Positions 37,139-45,641 of a DNA stretch of 64,000 nt are shown here, one piece after another; positions within the stretch are counted from its first letter, which is position 1; each line of letters opens with the position of its first letter. Position numbers and translations under genes: made by a program. Below the pieces are notes generated by a model. It was not told where the DNA came from and searched no databases. It saw nothing but the letters and a program-made list of their open reading frames with translations. The DNA comes from Rhodobacter flavimaris (GTDB lineage: Bacteria > Pseudomonadota > Alphaproteobacteria > Rhodobacterales > Rhodobacteraceae). The stretch covers positions 1 to 64,000 of the forward strand of contig NZ_JAJUOS010000004.1 in NCBI RefSeq assembly GCF_021378075.1. Direction: 5' to 3'.

Positions 37139-38047
37139 ATGCAATCTGCGAAACTAATGACGGCCGCCGGGGTGCTGGCGCTTGGGCTCGCTGGCCCTGC
37201 GCTGGCGCGCGAACCCGGCGTGCCGACCTCGATGCCGGTGGGCGGCACGATGGGCGTCCCGGTGGGCGCCTCGCCGCCGCCCGGCCTTTACCTGAGCAGC
37301 CGCACCGGCTTTGCCGAGTTCAGCCTATATGACGAGAACAGCGATGAGGTTGGGGTGGACCTGTCGGTTCGCGACACCGCGTTTCAGTTCATCTGGGTGC
37401 CGGGCACCAAGCTCTGGGGCGGCGACTACAAGGCGCTGACGACTATTCCGCTGCTCAGCATCGACCAGACGCTGTCGGCGGGGCTTGGCGGCGGGCAGGC
37501 GGATCGCCTGTCCTTCGGTCAGATCGAGGTACGCCCGCTGGACGTCTCCTGGCAGGTCGAGCCGGGCATCTTCGTCAGCACCGGCGTCAGCGTCTTCGCG
37601 CCCACCGGGAACTGGAGCGCCTCGGAGGCGGTCAACACGCAGGGCAATTTCTGGACCGTCGCGCCGAGCGTGGGCTTCAGCTACCTGCGCGATGGCTGGA
37701 ACGCCTCGCTCCACGCGATCTATTTCACCAACACGCGCAACAACGACAACGACTACAAGTCGGGCGACGAACTGGTGGTGAACATGACCGCGCTGAAGGA
37801 TGTCGGGGGGTGGAGCATCGGCCCCGTCGGTTACTGGCGCAAGCAGATCACCGAGGATGACAACAACGGCAGCGCCTTTGGCGGCGGCACGGCTGGCAAG
37901 GCCGAGCAACTGGGCCTTGGTCTCGGTGTTACGCGCCGGATCGGTGCGGCTGAGCTGAACGTCAACTTCACCAAGGACATCGAGCACAAGAACACGGTCG
38001 CGGGCGATCGGCTCTGGGTGAACGTCACGCTGCCGCTTGGCAAATGA
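37139..38047 (+). CDS. phenol MetA-like outer-membrane protein (transporter family)
   Basis: The 302-aa exported protein (signal peptide to about ALA-23) is rich in short amphipathic beta strands. It has phrases typical of the MetA-pathway-of-phenol-degradation family, such as GTKLWGGDYKALTTIPLL, PGIFVSTGVSVFAPTGNW and an aromatic C-terminal strand. Such proteins are thought to be outer-membrane channels for aromatic compounds. AGGGAGG precedes the ATG at 37139. It is the last gene of the resorcinol-type unit and converges on pcaF. Confidence 0.8.
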   Translation: MQSAKLMTAAGVLALGLAGPALAREPGVPTSMPVGGTMGVPVGASPPPGLYLSSRTGFAEFSLYDENSDEVGVDLSVRDTAFQFIWVPGTKLWGGDYKALTTIPLLSIDQTLSAGLGGGQADRLSFGQIEVRPLDVSWQVEPGIFVSTGVSVFAPTGNWSASEAVNTQGNFWTVAPSVGFSYLRDGWNASLHAIYFTNTRNNDNDYKSGDELVVNMTALKDVGGWSIGPVGYWRKQITEDDNNGSAFGGGTAGKAEQLGLGLGVTRRIGAAELNVNFTKDIEHKNTVAGDRLWVNVTLPLGK

Positions 38048-38052
38048 AGAAA

Positions 38053-38076
38053 GGCGGCCCAGGTGTCGGGGCCGCC
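38053..38076. terminator. bidirectional hairpin between convergent operons
   Basis: Arms GGCGGCCC and GGGCCGCC (8 bp) flank an 8-nt loop in the 45-nt gap between the outer-membrane protein gene and pcaF. No T-run is seen on either side. The position between convergent stops suggests a role in ending both transcripts. Confidence 0.5.
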
Positions 38077-38092
38077 ATCCGATATTCGGGGA

Positions 38093-39295
38093 TCAGACGC
38101 GCTCAAGCGCGATGGAGATACCCTGACCCACGCCAATGCACATGGTCGAGAGCGAGCGCTTGCCGCCGATCTTCACCAGTTCAAGCGCCGCCGTGCCGGT
38201 GATCCGGGCGCCGGACATGCCAAGCGGGTGGCCAAGCGCGATCGCACCACCGTTCGGGTTCACGCGCGGGTCGTCATCGGCGATGCCAAGGTCGCGCAGC
38301 GTGGCAAGGCCCTGCGATGCGAAAGCCTCGTTCAGCTCGATCACGTCGAAATCCGCCTGGGTCAGACCAAGCCGCGCCATCAGCTTCTTCGAGGCCGGCG
38401 CCGGGCCGAAGCCCATGATCCGCGGCGCGACACCTGCCGCCGCACCACCCAGCACACGGGCAATCGGGGTCAGGCCATGGCGCTTGATCGCCGCCTCGGA
38501 GGCCAGGATCAGCGCCGCGGCACCATCGTTCACGCCCGACGCATTGCCTGCCGTGATCGTGCCACCCTTCTTGACGAAGGCCTTGAGACTGGACAGCGCC
38601 TCAATCGTGGTCGCGCGTGGATGCTCGTCGCGGTCCACGATCTTCGGATCGCCCTTGCGGCTGGGGATCTCGACCGGGGTGATTTCCGAGGCGAGACGCC
38701 CGTTTTCCTGCGCCGCGGCGGCCTTGGCCTGGCTGCGCAGCGCGAAGGCGTCCTGATCCTCGCGCGAGATGGCGAAATCCTCGGCCACGTTCTCGGCGGT
38801 TTCGGGCATTGAATCGACACCGTATTGCGCCTTCATCAACGGGTTGACGAAGCGCCAGCCGATGGTGGTGTCATGCACTTCGTTCGAGCGCGAGAAGGCG
38901 CTTTCAGCCTTGGGCATGACGAAGGGCGCGCGCGACATGCTCTCGACGCCGCCCGCGACGATCAGATCAGCCTCTCCGGCCTTGATGGCCCGTGCCCCCG
39001 CGATAATCGCATCCATCCCCGAACCGCAGAGCCGGTTGATCGTGGTGCCCGACACCTCGACGGGCATCCCGGCGAGGAGCAGAGACATGCGCGCGACGTT
39101 GCGGTTATCCTCGCCCGCCTGGTTGGCGCAGCCAATGATCACGTCATCGACGGCGGCCCAATCGACGCCCGCATTGCGCGCCATCAGTGCGCGCAGCGGC
39201 ACCGCGCCGAGGTCATCGGCGCGCACCATCGACAGCGACCCGCCAAAGCGCCCGATGGGGGAGCGGATATAGTCGCAGATATAGACTTCGGTCAT
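38093..39295 (-). CDS. pcaF: 3-oxoadipyl-CoA thiolase
   Basis: The 400-aa thiolase cleaves 3-oxoadipyl-CoA to succinyl-CoA and acetyl-CoA. The catalytic residues are visible: Cys in TINRLCGSGMDAI, His in GGAIALGHPLGMSGAR, and the second Cys in STMCIGVGQG. The opening VYICDYIRSPIGRFGG is characteristic of PcaF/PaaJ. It starts 1 nt after the pcaJ stop and ends the minus-strand pcaIJF operon. It completes degradation of the 3-oxoadipate made by the hydroxyquinol route. Confidence 0.94.
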   Translation of the reverse strand: MTEVYICDYIRSPIGRFGGSLSMVRADDLGAVPLRALMARNAGVDWAAVDDVIIGCANQAGEDNRNVARMSLLLAGMPVEVSGTTINRLCGSGMDAIIAGARAIKAGEADLIVAGGVESMSRAPFVMPKAESAFSRSNEVHDTTIGWRFVNPLMKAQYGVDSMPETAENVAEDFAISREDQDAFALRSQAKAAAAQENGRLASEITPVEIPSRKGDPKIVDRDEHPRATTIEALSSLKAFVKKGGTITAGNASGVNDGAAALILASEAAIKRHGLTPIARVLGGAAAGVAPRIMGFGPAPASKKLMARLGLTQADFDVIELNEAFASQGLATLRDLGIADDDPRVNPNGGAIALGHPLGMSGARITGTAALELVKIGGKRSLSTMCIGVGQGISIALERV

Positions 39296-39296
39296 C

Positions 39297-39968
39297 TCAG
39301 ATCTCCGGAACGATGAGGTCGGCCACCGGGCCGTCGAGGTGCAGCTTGGCGCCGGTCACGGCCTGCAACTCGTCGAAGGACAGCGAGGGCAGCTTTTCGC
39401 GCAGCACGAAGCGGCCGTTGTCGATGTCGATCACCGCGAGCGAGGTATAGATGCGGGTCACACAGCCCACCCCGGTCAGCGGCAGGGTGCAACGCTCAAG
39501 CAGTTTGGGCTTGCCGTCCTTGGTGACGTGATCGGTGATGACCGCGACGCGCCGCGCGCCATGCACCAGATCCATCGCGCCACCCACGGCGGGCACGCCC
39601 TTGGGGCCGGTGGACCAGTTCGCCAGATCGCCGTTCTCGGCCACTTCGTAGGCACCAAGAATGGCGACGTCGAGATGCCCGCCGCGCACCATCGCGAAGC
39701 TGTCGGCATGGTGGAAGAAGGCCGCGCCGGGCTTCAGCGTGATCGCCTTCTTGCCGGCGTTGATCAGGTCCCAGTCCTCTGTGCCGGGGGCAGGGGCCTC
39801 GCCAAAGCCAAGGACACCGTTTTCGGTATGAAACACCGCCTGCCGTCCGGGCGGCTGGAACTTGGCCACCATCTCGGGGAAGCCGATGCCGAGGTTGACA
39901 TAGGCGCCGTCCGCAATGTCCTGCGCGGCGCGCCAGGCGATCTGGGCGTTGGAAAGCTTGGTCGTCAT
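39297..39968 (-). CDS. pcaJ: 3-oxoadipate CoA-transferase subunit B
   Basis: The 223-aa beta subunit carries the family E-N-G motif FHTENGVLGFGEAP, whose Glu forms the CoA thioester, and ends with GADLIVPE-like GPVADLIVPEI. With PcaI it transfers CoA from succinyl-CoA to 3-oxoadipate. The ATG lies inside the pcaI stop (4-nt overlap). A much longer upstream frame on this strand is an artefact of the GC-rich codon bias. Confidence 0.94.
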   Translation of the reverse strand: MTTKLSNAQIAWRAAQDIADGAYVNLGIGFPEMVAKFQPPGRQAVFHTENGVLGFGEAPAPGTEDWDLINAGKKAITLKPGAAFFHHADSFAMVRGGHLDVAILGAYEVAENGDLANWSTGPKGVPAVGGAMDLVHGARRVAVITDHVTKDGKPKLLERCTLPLTGVGCVTRIYTSLAVIDIDNGRFVLREKLPSLSFDELQAVTGAKLHLDGPVADLIVPEI

Positions 39969-40699
39969 GCCGAGACCTCCGGGTAATAGGCGTTGGCGCG
40001 GTTGAGCACTTCTTCCTGCTGCGGGTTTGGTACCTCGACGATGCCCTGCACGAAGATGCCGGGGGTGATGACCTGTTCGGGGTCGATTCCGCCGGGTTCG
40101 ACGGCGCGCGAGACCTGCACGATGGTGCGCGCGGCGGCGCTGGCCATCAGCGGGTTGAAGTTCCGCGCGGCCATCCGGTAGGTCAGGTTGCCGTAGTGAT
40201 CGCCCAACTCGGCCTTGATCAGCGCGAAATCGGCCTTGAGCCAGCGCTCCTGCACATAGGCGCGGCCCTCGAATTCGGCGACCGGTTTGCCCTTGGCCAG
40301 ATCGGTGCCGTAGCTTGTGGGCGTGTAGAAGGCCGGAATGCCGGCGCCGCCCGCGCGGATGCGTTCGGCCAGCGTGCCCTGCGGCACCAGCTCCAGCTCG
40401 ATCTTGCCCGCCAGATACAGCTCGGTGAAGACGCGCGGATCGGCCGAGCGCGGGAACGAGCAGATCATCTTGGCGACCATGCCCTGTTCGATCAGCGCGG
40501 CGATGCCGACATGGCCATTGCCAGCGTTGTTGTTGATCACCGTCAGGTTCTTCGGGCTGCCGGTGGCAAGGAAGCGGTCGATCAGCGCGTGGATCAACTC
40601 GATCGGCGCGCCCGAGCCGCCGAAACCGCCGATCATCACCGTGGCGCCATCGGGGATGTCCGCCACGGCCTCGGCCAGTGACGCGATACGTTTGTCCAT
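39965..40699 (-). CDS. pcaI: 3-oxoadipate CoA-transferase subunit A
   Basis: The 244-aa alpha subunit has the CoA-binding glycine-rich segment GATVMIGGFGGSGAPIELIHALI and the family phrases NNAGNGHVGIAALIEQG and KMICSFPRS. It is the first gene of pcaIJF and is preceded by GGAGGAGAC. The IclR-family regulator gene is divergent, with an inverted repeat between the two. Confidence 0.94.
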   Translation of the reverse strand: MDKRIASLAEAVADIPDGATVMIGGFGGSGAPIELIHALIDRFLATGSPKNLTVINNNAGNGHVGIAALIEQGMVAKMICSFPRSADPRVFTELYLAGKIELELVPQGTLAERIRAGGAGIPAFYTPTSYGTDLAKGKPVAEFEGRAYVQERWLKADFALIKAELGDHYGNLTYRMAARNFNPLMASAAARTIVQVSRAVEPGGIDPEQVITPGIFVQGIVEVPNPQQEEVLNRANAYYPEVSA

Positions 40700-40757
40700 T
40701 GTCTCCTCCGGGTTTGGATTGGCGCGACCCTAGGGGCGGCGCCTCGGTGGACAAAGG

Positions 40758-40800
40758 CAATTTGTGCGCATGTTGACATTTGTTCGGAATGCGCAAATTG
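40758..40800. promoter_or_regulatory. inverted repeat operator between pcaI and the IclR gene
   Basis: CAATTTGTGCGCAT (40758-40771) and ATGCGCAAATTG (40789-40800) are inverted copies, differing by one inserted base, around a 17-nt centre. The arrangement suits an IclR-type regulator of the PcaR class controlling pcaIJF and itself. Confidence 0.65.
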
Positions 40801-40808
40801 TCGTGCGC

Positions 40809-41567
40809 ATGGTGAACAGAACCGACATTATCGCCTCGATGTTGAAGGGGCTGAGCGTGATCGAGGCCTTCCGGGCCGAGCGGCCACGACTCAGTATCGC
40901 CGAGGTCAGTGAGATCACCGGGCTTGATCGTGCCACCGCGCGGCGCTGCCTGCTGACGCTGCACGAGGGCGGTTACGCCGATTACGACGGCAAGTTCTTT
41001 ACCCTGACACCGCGTGTCTTGCGCCTGGGCATGGGCGCGCTTGCCGCGCTGCCGCTGGCGCAACTGGTGCAGCCTTGGCTCGACCAGCTGTCGGAACAGA
41101 TCGGGCAATCGACCTCGGTCTCGATCCTCGATGAAACCGAGATCGTCTATCTTGCCCGCGCCGCACAGCGCCGGGTGATGTCGATCGGGTTGATGCCCGG
41201 CTCGCGCCTGCCTGCGCATTGCACCTCGATGGGGCGGGTTCTGCTGGCGGCCCTGCCCGAGGATGAGGCGCGCGCGCTGATCGAGCGATCTGACCTCAGC
41301 CCGCGCACGGCCCACAGCATCACCGATCCGGGGGAACTGATGGAGCGCCTCGCACAGGTGCGCGCACAGGGCTATGCGCTGATCGACCAAGAGGTCGAGA
41401 TGGGTCTGCGCTCGCTTGCCGTGCCATTGATATCCTCACGCGGCCGGGTGGTCGCGGCGCTGAACACCGGCGTTGCCGCAGTGCAGGGCGATGCGGCAGA
41501 GCTTGTCCGGCTTTACCTTCCCTCGCTGCTGCGGGTGCAGGCGGGTTTGCGCCGCGTCCTTGCCTGA
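40809..41567 (+). CDS. pcaR: IclR family regulator, PcaR-like
   Basis: From the ATG at 40809 the product has 252 aa. It has the IclR winged helix (LSIAEVSEITGLDRATARRCLLTLHEGGYADYDGKFFTLT) and a ligand domain (SVSILDETEIVYLARA, PAHCTSMGRVLLA, SLAVPLISSRGRVVAALN). PcaR/PcaU proteins of this family activate pca genes with 3-oxoadipate. No strong ribosome site marks the start, and GTG 40764 or ATG 40770 are alternatives, although they overlap the operator repeat. It is divergent from pcaI. Confidence 0.85.
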   Translation: MVNRTDIIASMLKGLSVIEAFRAERPRLSIAEVSEITGLDRATARRCLLTLHEGGYADYDGKFFTLTPRVLRLGMGALAALPLAQLVQPWLDQLSEQIGQSTSVSILDETEIVYLARAAQRRVMSIGLMPGSRLPAHCTSMGRVLLAALPEDEARALIERSDLSPRTAHSITDPGELMERLAQVRAQGYALIDQEVEMGLRSLAVPLISSRGRVVAALNTGVAAVQGDAAELVRLYLPSLLRVQAGLRRVLA

Positions 41568-41572
41568 GGCTA

Positions 41573-41589
41573 TGTCCGTCTGGTGGACA
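41573..41589. promoter_or_regulatory. palindromic site before the TRAP/extradiol operon
   Basis: TGTCCGTCTGGTGGACA is a near-palindrome (arms TGTCC/GGACA). Its 15-bp core GTCCGTCTGGTGGAC matches 49422-49436 at 13 of 15 positions. It begins 6 nt after the pcaR stop and lies 154 nt before the TRAP small permease gene. It is a likely operator of the IclR protein encoded at 48020. Confidence 0.6.
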
Positions 41590-41742
41590 CTCCATGCGAC
41601 CCGCTTCGTTTTGACGCACCGACTACGTTATCTCGAAGGCGGGAGTTACGGCCGCCGTTTGGGAGAATGCGTGGCCGAACATATAGACATCGGGACGATG
41701 ATGCCGCGCGACGCGGCCTGCGCGCTTGGGAGGGCGTGAGCG

Positions 41743-42228
41743 ATGATGCTCAAGACTAACCCATTGATCTCCATCGCGCTCTTGAGCGCCGCGGCGGGGT
41801 GTTTCCTGCTGGGTATCGGGGTGACCGTGACCGATGTCGTGCTGCGCAAGGTGGCGGGCATCAACGTGCCGGGCGCGATCGAGCTGACCTCGTTTTCGAT
41901 CGGCTTCGGGGCGCTTTTGTCGATGCCGGTCTGTTATGCGCTGCGCAGCCATGTGACCGCCAAGTTGCTCTCCGAACTCAAGCCCGGCCTGTTCCTCAAG
42001 CCGCTCGGGCGGGTCGGGGCGGTGACCTCGGTGATCTTTGCCGCCGTGCTGGTCTGGATCATGGGCGAAAATGCGATCTCGAAATTCGGCTCGCCCCAGA
42101 CCTCGGCGGATCTTGGCCTGCCGATGCCGGTGCTTTTGTCGGTGACGGCGATCACGCTGGGGGCGGCCTTCTTCGCGGCCTGTGTCGGGCTCTGGCTCGA
42201 GTGGCGCCGCGCGGGGGGCTGGGAATGA
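41743..42228 (+). CDS. TRAP transporter small permease (extradiol operon)
   Basis: The 161-aa protein has four hydrophobic segments and the DctQ-like phrase VPGAIELTSFSIGFGALLSMPVCYALRSHVTA. GGGAGG precedes the two tandem ATG codons. It opens an operon running to the IclR gene at 48808. Its stop overlaps the large permease start by 4 nt. Confidence 0.85.
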   Translation: MMLKTNPLISIALLSAAAGCFLLGIGVTVTDVVLRKVAGINVPGAIELTSFSIGFGALLSMPVCYALRSHVTAKLLSELKPGLFLKPLGRVGAVTSVIFAAVLVWIMGENAISKFGSPQTSADLGLPMPVLLSVTAITLGAAFFAACVGLWLEWRRAGGWE

Positions 42229-43526
42229 GCGGTCTGGCCCTTGGCGGGATCGGGTTTGTCGCCGCGATCCTGATGATCTTTCTCGAGATCCCGGTTGCCG
42301 TTGCGCTTGGCCTTGTGGGTCTGGGCGGGGCCGCGATGATCATCGGCGTGTCCGGTGCGATGACGATTGGCGCCACGACGATCTGGGACAGCCTGACGAA
42401 CTACACGCTGACGATGCTGCCGCTCTTCGTAATGATGGGTAACATGGCTGCGCAATGCGGGCTTTCGACCAAGCTTTACCAGTCGATGTCGGTGTTGATC
42501 GGCCATCGTCGCGGGGGGCTCGCGCTGGCGACCATCGGGGCCTCGGCGGGCTTCGGGATGATCTCGGGCTCGTCGCTGGCGACGACCGCTACCATGGGGC
42601 GCATCGCCCTGCCCGAGATGCAGGTGGCCGGCTATTCGCGGGCGCTGTCGGCAGGGTCGGTCGCGGCGGGTGGCACGCTTGGGATCCTGATCCCGCCCTC
42701 GACCGTGCTGGTGATCTATGCCTTCATCGCCGAGCAGTCGATCCGCTCGCTGCTGTTGGCCACCGCCGGGCCGATCGTTCTTGCTGTCAGCCTCTATTGC
42801 CTGGCGATCTGGGTGCCGATCTGGCTGGGGATTTCGTCCGCCCCGAGCCGTAGCCGCGCCAATGGTGCCGAGCGCCGCGCCGCTATCCGCGAGCTGGTGC
42901 CGCCGCTGGGGATCTTCGGGCTGATCATGGGCGGCCTTTATTCCGGGTTGTTCACCGCGAATGAAACGGCGGCGATCGGGGCTGCAGTGGTGCTGGCCTA
43001 TGGCGTGTTCTCGCGCCGGCTGTCGTGGAAGGGCTTTTTCGACGCCTCGATGGACACGGCCCTCACCTGCGGCGCGCTTTACCTGGTGCTGATCGGTGCG
43101 AACCTCTTCAACTTCTTCCTCGCGCTGTCGGGGCTGCCCTTCTCGCTGACCGGCCTGTTCGCAGGCATCCTCGACCAGCCGCTTCTGGTGATCCTGCTGA
43201 TGCTGGCGATCTACCTGATCCTCGGCACGCTGATGGACAGCCTGGCGATGCTCTTGCTGACGGTGCCGCTGTTCGTGCCGGTCGCGCAAGCCGCGGGGAT
43301 CGACCTGATCTGGTTTGGCATCTTCGCCGTGATGGTGGTCGAGATGGGCCTCATCACCCCGCCGGTGGGCATGAACCTCTTCGTGCTCAAGACCACCAAC
43401 CCCGAGTTGCAGATGATGGATCTGTGGCGCGGAGTGACCCCTTTCGTCATGGCCGACCTGGTCCGGGTAGCGATCATCATCGCCATCCCCGCAATCGTGA
43501 CCTGGCTGCCGCGCATCGCAATCTGA
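42225..43526 (+). CDS. TRAP transporter large permease (extradiol operon)
   Basis: The 433-aa DctM protein has about 12 helices and the phrases GASAGFGMISGSSLATTATMGRIALPEM, GTLGILIPPSTVLVIYAF and EMGLITPPVGMNLFVLKTT. It provides sodium-coupled uptake for an unidentified aromatic. It is only distantly similar to the DctM of the gentisate operon, so the two transporters are unlikely to be a recent duplication. Confidence 0.92.
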   Translation: MSGLALGGIGFVAAILMIFLEIPVAVALGLVGLGGAAMIIGVSGAMTIGATTIWDSLTNYTLTMLPLFVMMGNMAAQCGLSTKLYQSMSVLIGHRRGGLALATIGASAGFGMISGSSLATTATMGRIALPEMQVAGYSRALSAGSVAAGGTLGILIPPSTVLVIYAFIAEQSIRSLLLATAGPIVLAVSLYCLAIWVPIWLGISSAPSRSRANGAERRAAIRELVPPLGIFGLIMGGLYSGLFTANETAAIGAAVVLAYGVFSRRLSWKGFFDASMDTALTCGALYLVLIGANLFNFFLALSGLPFSLTGLFAGILDQPLLVILLMLAIYLILGTLMDSLAMLLLTVPLFVPVAQAAGIDLIWFGIFAVMVVEMGLITPPVGMNLFVLKTTNPELQMMDLWRGVTPFVMADLVRVAIIIAIPAIVTWLPRIAI

Positions 43527-43555
43527 CCGAACAGGATATCCAAGGGAGGGATACC

Positions 43556-44554
43556 ATGCTCAACACGTTCCTGAAAACGGCCGCTCTGGCCCTTGTGCTT
43601 GCGGCCCCCGCCGTCGAGGCCCGCGAGATGCGCGTCTCGTCCTTCGAGCCGCCGCAGGGGTTCTACTCGTCCAAGATCCTTCAGGCCTGGATCGACGAGA
43701 TCAACCCGAAACTGTCCGAGGGCAATGCGTTCAAGCTCTATCCCGGTTCGATGCTCGGTGCGCCGCCCGCGCAGGCCGAACTGGTGAAGGCCGGTGTCGC
43801 CGATGTGGCGCTGGTGGTGCCGACCTATACGCCCGGCCTGTTCCCCAACAGCGGTGTGGTTGAACTGCCCGGAATGGTGACCACCTCGGCTGGCGGCACC
43901 AACATCCTCAACACGCTGGCGGAGGAAGGGGCGCTCGACAAGGAATATGCCGATTACAAGATCGTCGCGCTGTTCACGACGCCGGGCTATCGCTTCTTCA
44001 TGACCGGCAAGGCGGTGACGGCGCCCGGCGATCTGTCAGGGCTGAAGCTGCGCTCGCCGTCGAAATTCGGCTCGACCCTGTTCGATCTGGTGGGTGCTTC
44101 GGGCGTCTCGGTTCCCGCGCCGCAGGTATATGAAAACCTTGAACGCGGCGTGGTGCAGGGTGCGGTCTGGGTGATGGATGCCTATCGCACCTTCCGCCTG
44201 AACGAGGTTGCGCCCTATGTGACCGACACGCGCTTTACCGCGCAGCCGATGGCGATCCTGATGAACAAGGCCGCCTATGAGAGCCTGTCCGACGCTGACC
44301 GCGCCGTTCTGGATGACATGACGGGCCGCGCGACGGCGGAGTGGATTGCCGGTGTGGTCGATGCCACCGATGCCGAGATCGAGGCAGCCTTCCGCGCCGA
44401 TGGCAAGGTGACCTTCACCGATCTGGATGCCGACACGCAGGCCAAGTGGGATGCGGCGCTGGCCGATGCCCCGGCGAAATGGCTGGCCGAGCAGGCCGAC
44501 CCGGCCGTGGCCGAGGCCGTTCTGATCCGCGCGGGTGAGCTGGGCGGCAAATGA
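43556..44554 (+). CDS. TRAP transporter substrate-binding protein (extradiol operon)
   Basis: The 332-aa periplasmic receptor has a signal peptide ending near VEA-R and DctP phrases (FKLYPGSMLGAPPAQAELVKAGVADVAL, GDLSGLKLRSP, NLERGVVQGAVW). AGGGAGGG lies before the ATG. It follows the permeases, the reverse of the order in the gentisate operon. The ligand is unknown but presumably an aromatic processed by the enzymes downstream. Confidence 0.9.
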   Translation: MLNTFLKTAALALVLAAPAVEAREMRVSSFEPPQGFYSSKILQAWIDEINPKLSEGNAFKLYPGSMLGAPPAQAELVKAGVADVALVVPTYTPGLFPNSGVVELPGMVTTSAGGTNILNTLAEEGALDKEYADYKIVALFTTPGYRFFMTGKAVTAPGDLSGLKLRSPSKFGSTLFDLVGASGVSVPAPQVYENLERGVVQGAVWVMDAYRTFRLNEVAPYVTDTRFTAQPMAILMNKAAYESLSDADRAVLDDMTGRATAEWIAGVVDATDAEIEAAFRADGKVTFTDLDADTQAKWDAALADAPAKWLAEQADPAVAEAVLIRAGELGGK

Positions 44555-44559
44555 TCATG

Positions 44560-44589
44560 TCCCCGTCCGTCTGACGGACGGGCGGGGAT
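44560..44589 (+). promoter_or_regulatory. intercistronic hairpin after the TRAP receptor gene
   Basis: CCGTCCG (44563-44569) and CGGACGG (44575-44581) pair around a 5-nt loop, and flanking C and G runs could lengthen the stem imperfectly. There is no T-run. As in the Liv operon, the hairpin directly follows a transporter receptor gene. Confidence 0.5.
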
Positions 44590-44657
44590 ACCGCCTCGGG
44601 GTGCGCTTTCGCCCCGTCTAGAATGATCGAATTCCTCTTCAACGAATGGAGACGACC

Positions 44658-45638
44658 ATGGCAATCAATGCTCTGGGTTATCTTGGTGTGCGTTCCGACA
44701 AGCTCGACGACTGGAGCGATTTCGCCGGCAAGCTCCTCGGGATGCAGAAGATCGACCGGGGCGGCAAGGCGCTGGCCTTCCGCATGGATGACCGGGTGCA
44801 GCGGTTGCTGGTCTCGGATGAACCGGGCGAGACGCTGGCCTTCCTGGGCTTCGAGGTGGCTTTCAAGGACGATCTGCAATCCTATGCCGCGCGTCTCGAT
44901 GCGGCCGGGGTGCGGGTTCACCTGGGATCGCGCGAACTGGCGGATCGGCGCTTTGTCGGCGACCTGATTTGGTTCGAGGATCCGGCGGGCAACCGGGTGG
45001 AGCTGTTCCACGCGCCGATGATCGCCTCTGACCCCTTCGTGCCGGGGCGTCCGATCGACGGGTTCAAGACCGGTCCGCTCGGCATGGGCCATGCGGTGCT
45101 GCATGTGAAGGACATCGAGGTGATGATGCCCTTCTACCGCGATCTGCTTGATTTCCATGTCTCGGACTACGGGCTGAAACCCTACGGGCTTTACTTCTTC
45201 CACCTGAATGACCGGCACCATTCCTTCGCCATGGTCGGCTCGGGCAAGGCGGGGTTCCATCACTTCATGGTGGAGTTCCAGAGCCTCGACGATGTGGGGC
45301 AGGGATTTGACCTTGCACAGCAGGAAGAGGGGCGCGTCGCCTACACTCTGGGCCGCCACACCAACGACTACATGACCAGCTATTACGCAAACTCGCCCTC
45401 GGGGTTCTTTGTCGAGAACGGCTGGGGCGGGCGGCTGATCGACCCCGCCACATGGGAGCCGCACGAGACCCATGACGGCCCCAGCTTCTGGGGGCACGAG
45501 CGGCTTTACCTGACCGAAGAGGGCGGGCGCAAACGCCTGCGCGACATGCGCCTCGATGCGGCCGCGCGCGGCAAGCGCTCGCCGCCGATGGCCGACTGCC
45601 CCTGGCTGTTCGGCGAACTTGCGAAACAAGGAATCTGA
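44658..45638 (+). CDS. extradiol (VOC) ring-cleavage dioxygenase, BphC-like
   Basis: The 326-aa type I extradiol enzyme has two VOC modules. Fe ligands are placeable in the second: His145 (MGHAVLHV), His202 (FHHFMVEF) and Glu253 (GFFVENGWG), with supporting His187/188 and Tyr242/243. These match BphC His146, His210 and Glu260. It cleaves a catechol-type ring next to the hydroxyls. The exact catechol is unknown. GGAGACGACC precedes the ATG at 44658. The monooxygenase gene follows after 3 nt. Confidence 0.88.
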   Translation: MAINALGYLGVRSDKLDDWSDFAGKLLGMQKIDRGGKALAFRMDDRVQRLLVSDEPGETLAFLGFEVAFKDDLQSYAARLDAAGVRVHLGSRELADRRFVGDLIWFEDPAGNRVELFHAPMIASDPFVPGRPIDGFKTGPLGMGHAVLHVKDIEVMMPFYRDLLDFHVSDYGLKPYGLYFFHLNDRHHSFAMVGSGKAGFHHFMVEFQSLDDVGQGFDLAQQEEGRVAYTLGRHTNDYMTSYYANSPSGFFVENGWGGRLIDPATWEPHETHDGPSFWGHERLYLTEEGGRKRLRDMRLDAAARGKRSPPMADCPWLFGELAKQGI

Positions 45639-45641
45639 GAG

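Noticed and set aside
39297-41390. Single 697-codon minus-strand frame that would fuse pcaJ to upstream sequence
   Set aside because: The pcaI frame with full CoA-transferase motifs occupies the same DNA, and pcaJ has its own ATG overlapping the pcaI stop. The long frame comes from GC-biased codons.
41934-43289. 451-codon antisense frame opposite the TRAP large permease
   Set aside because: Its composition (Arg, Gln, His, Asp-rich) is the shadow of a hydrophobic gene. It has no motifs.
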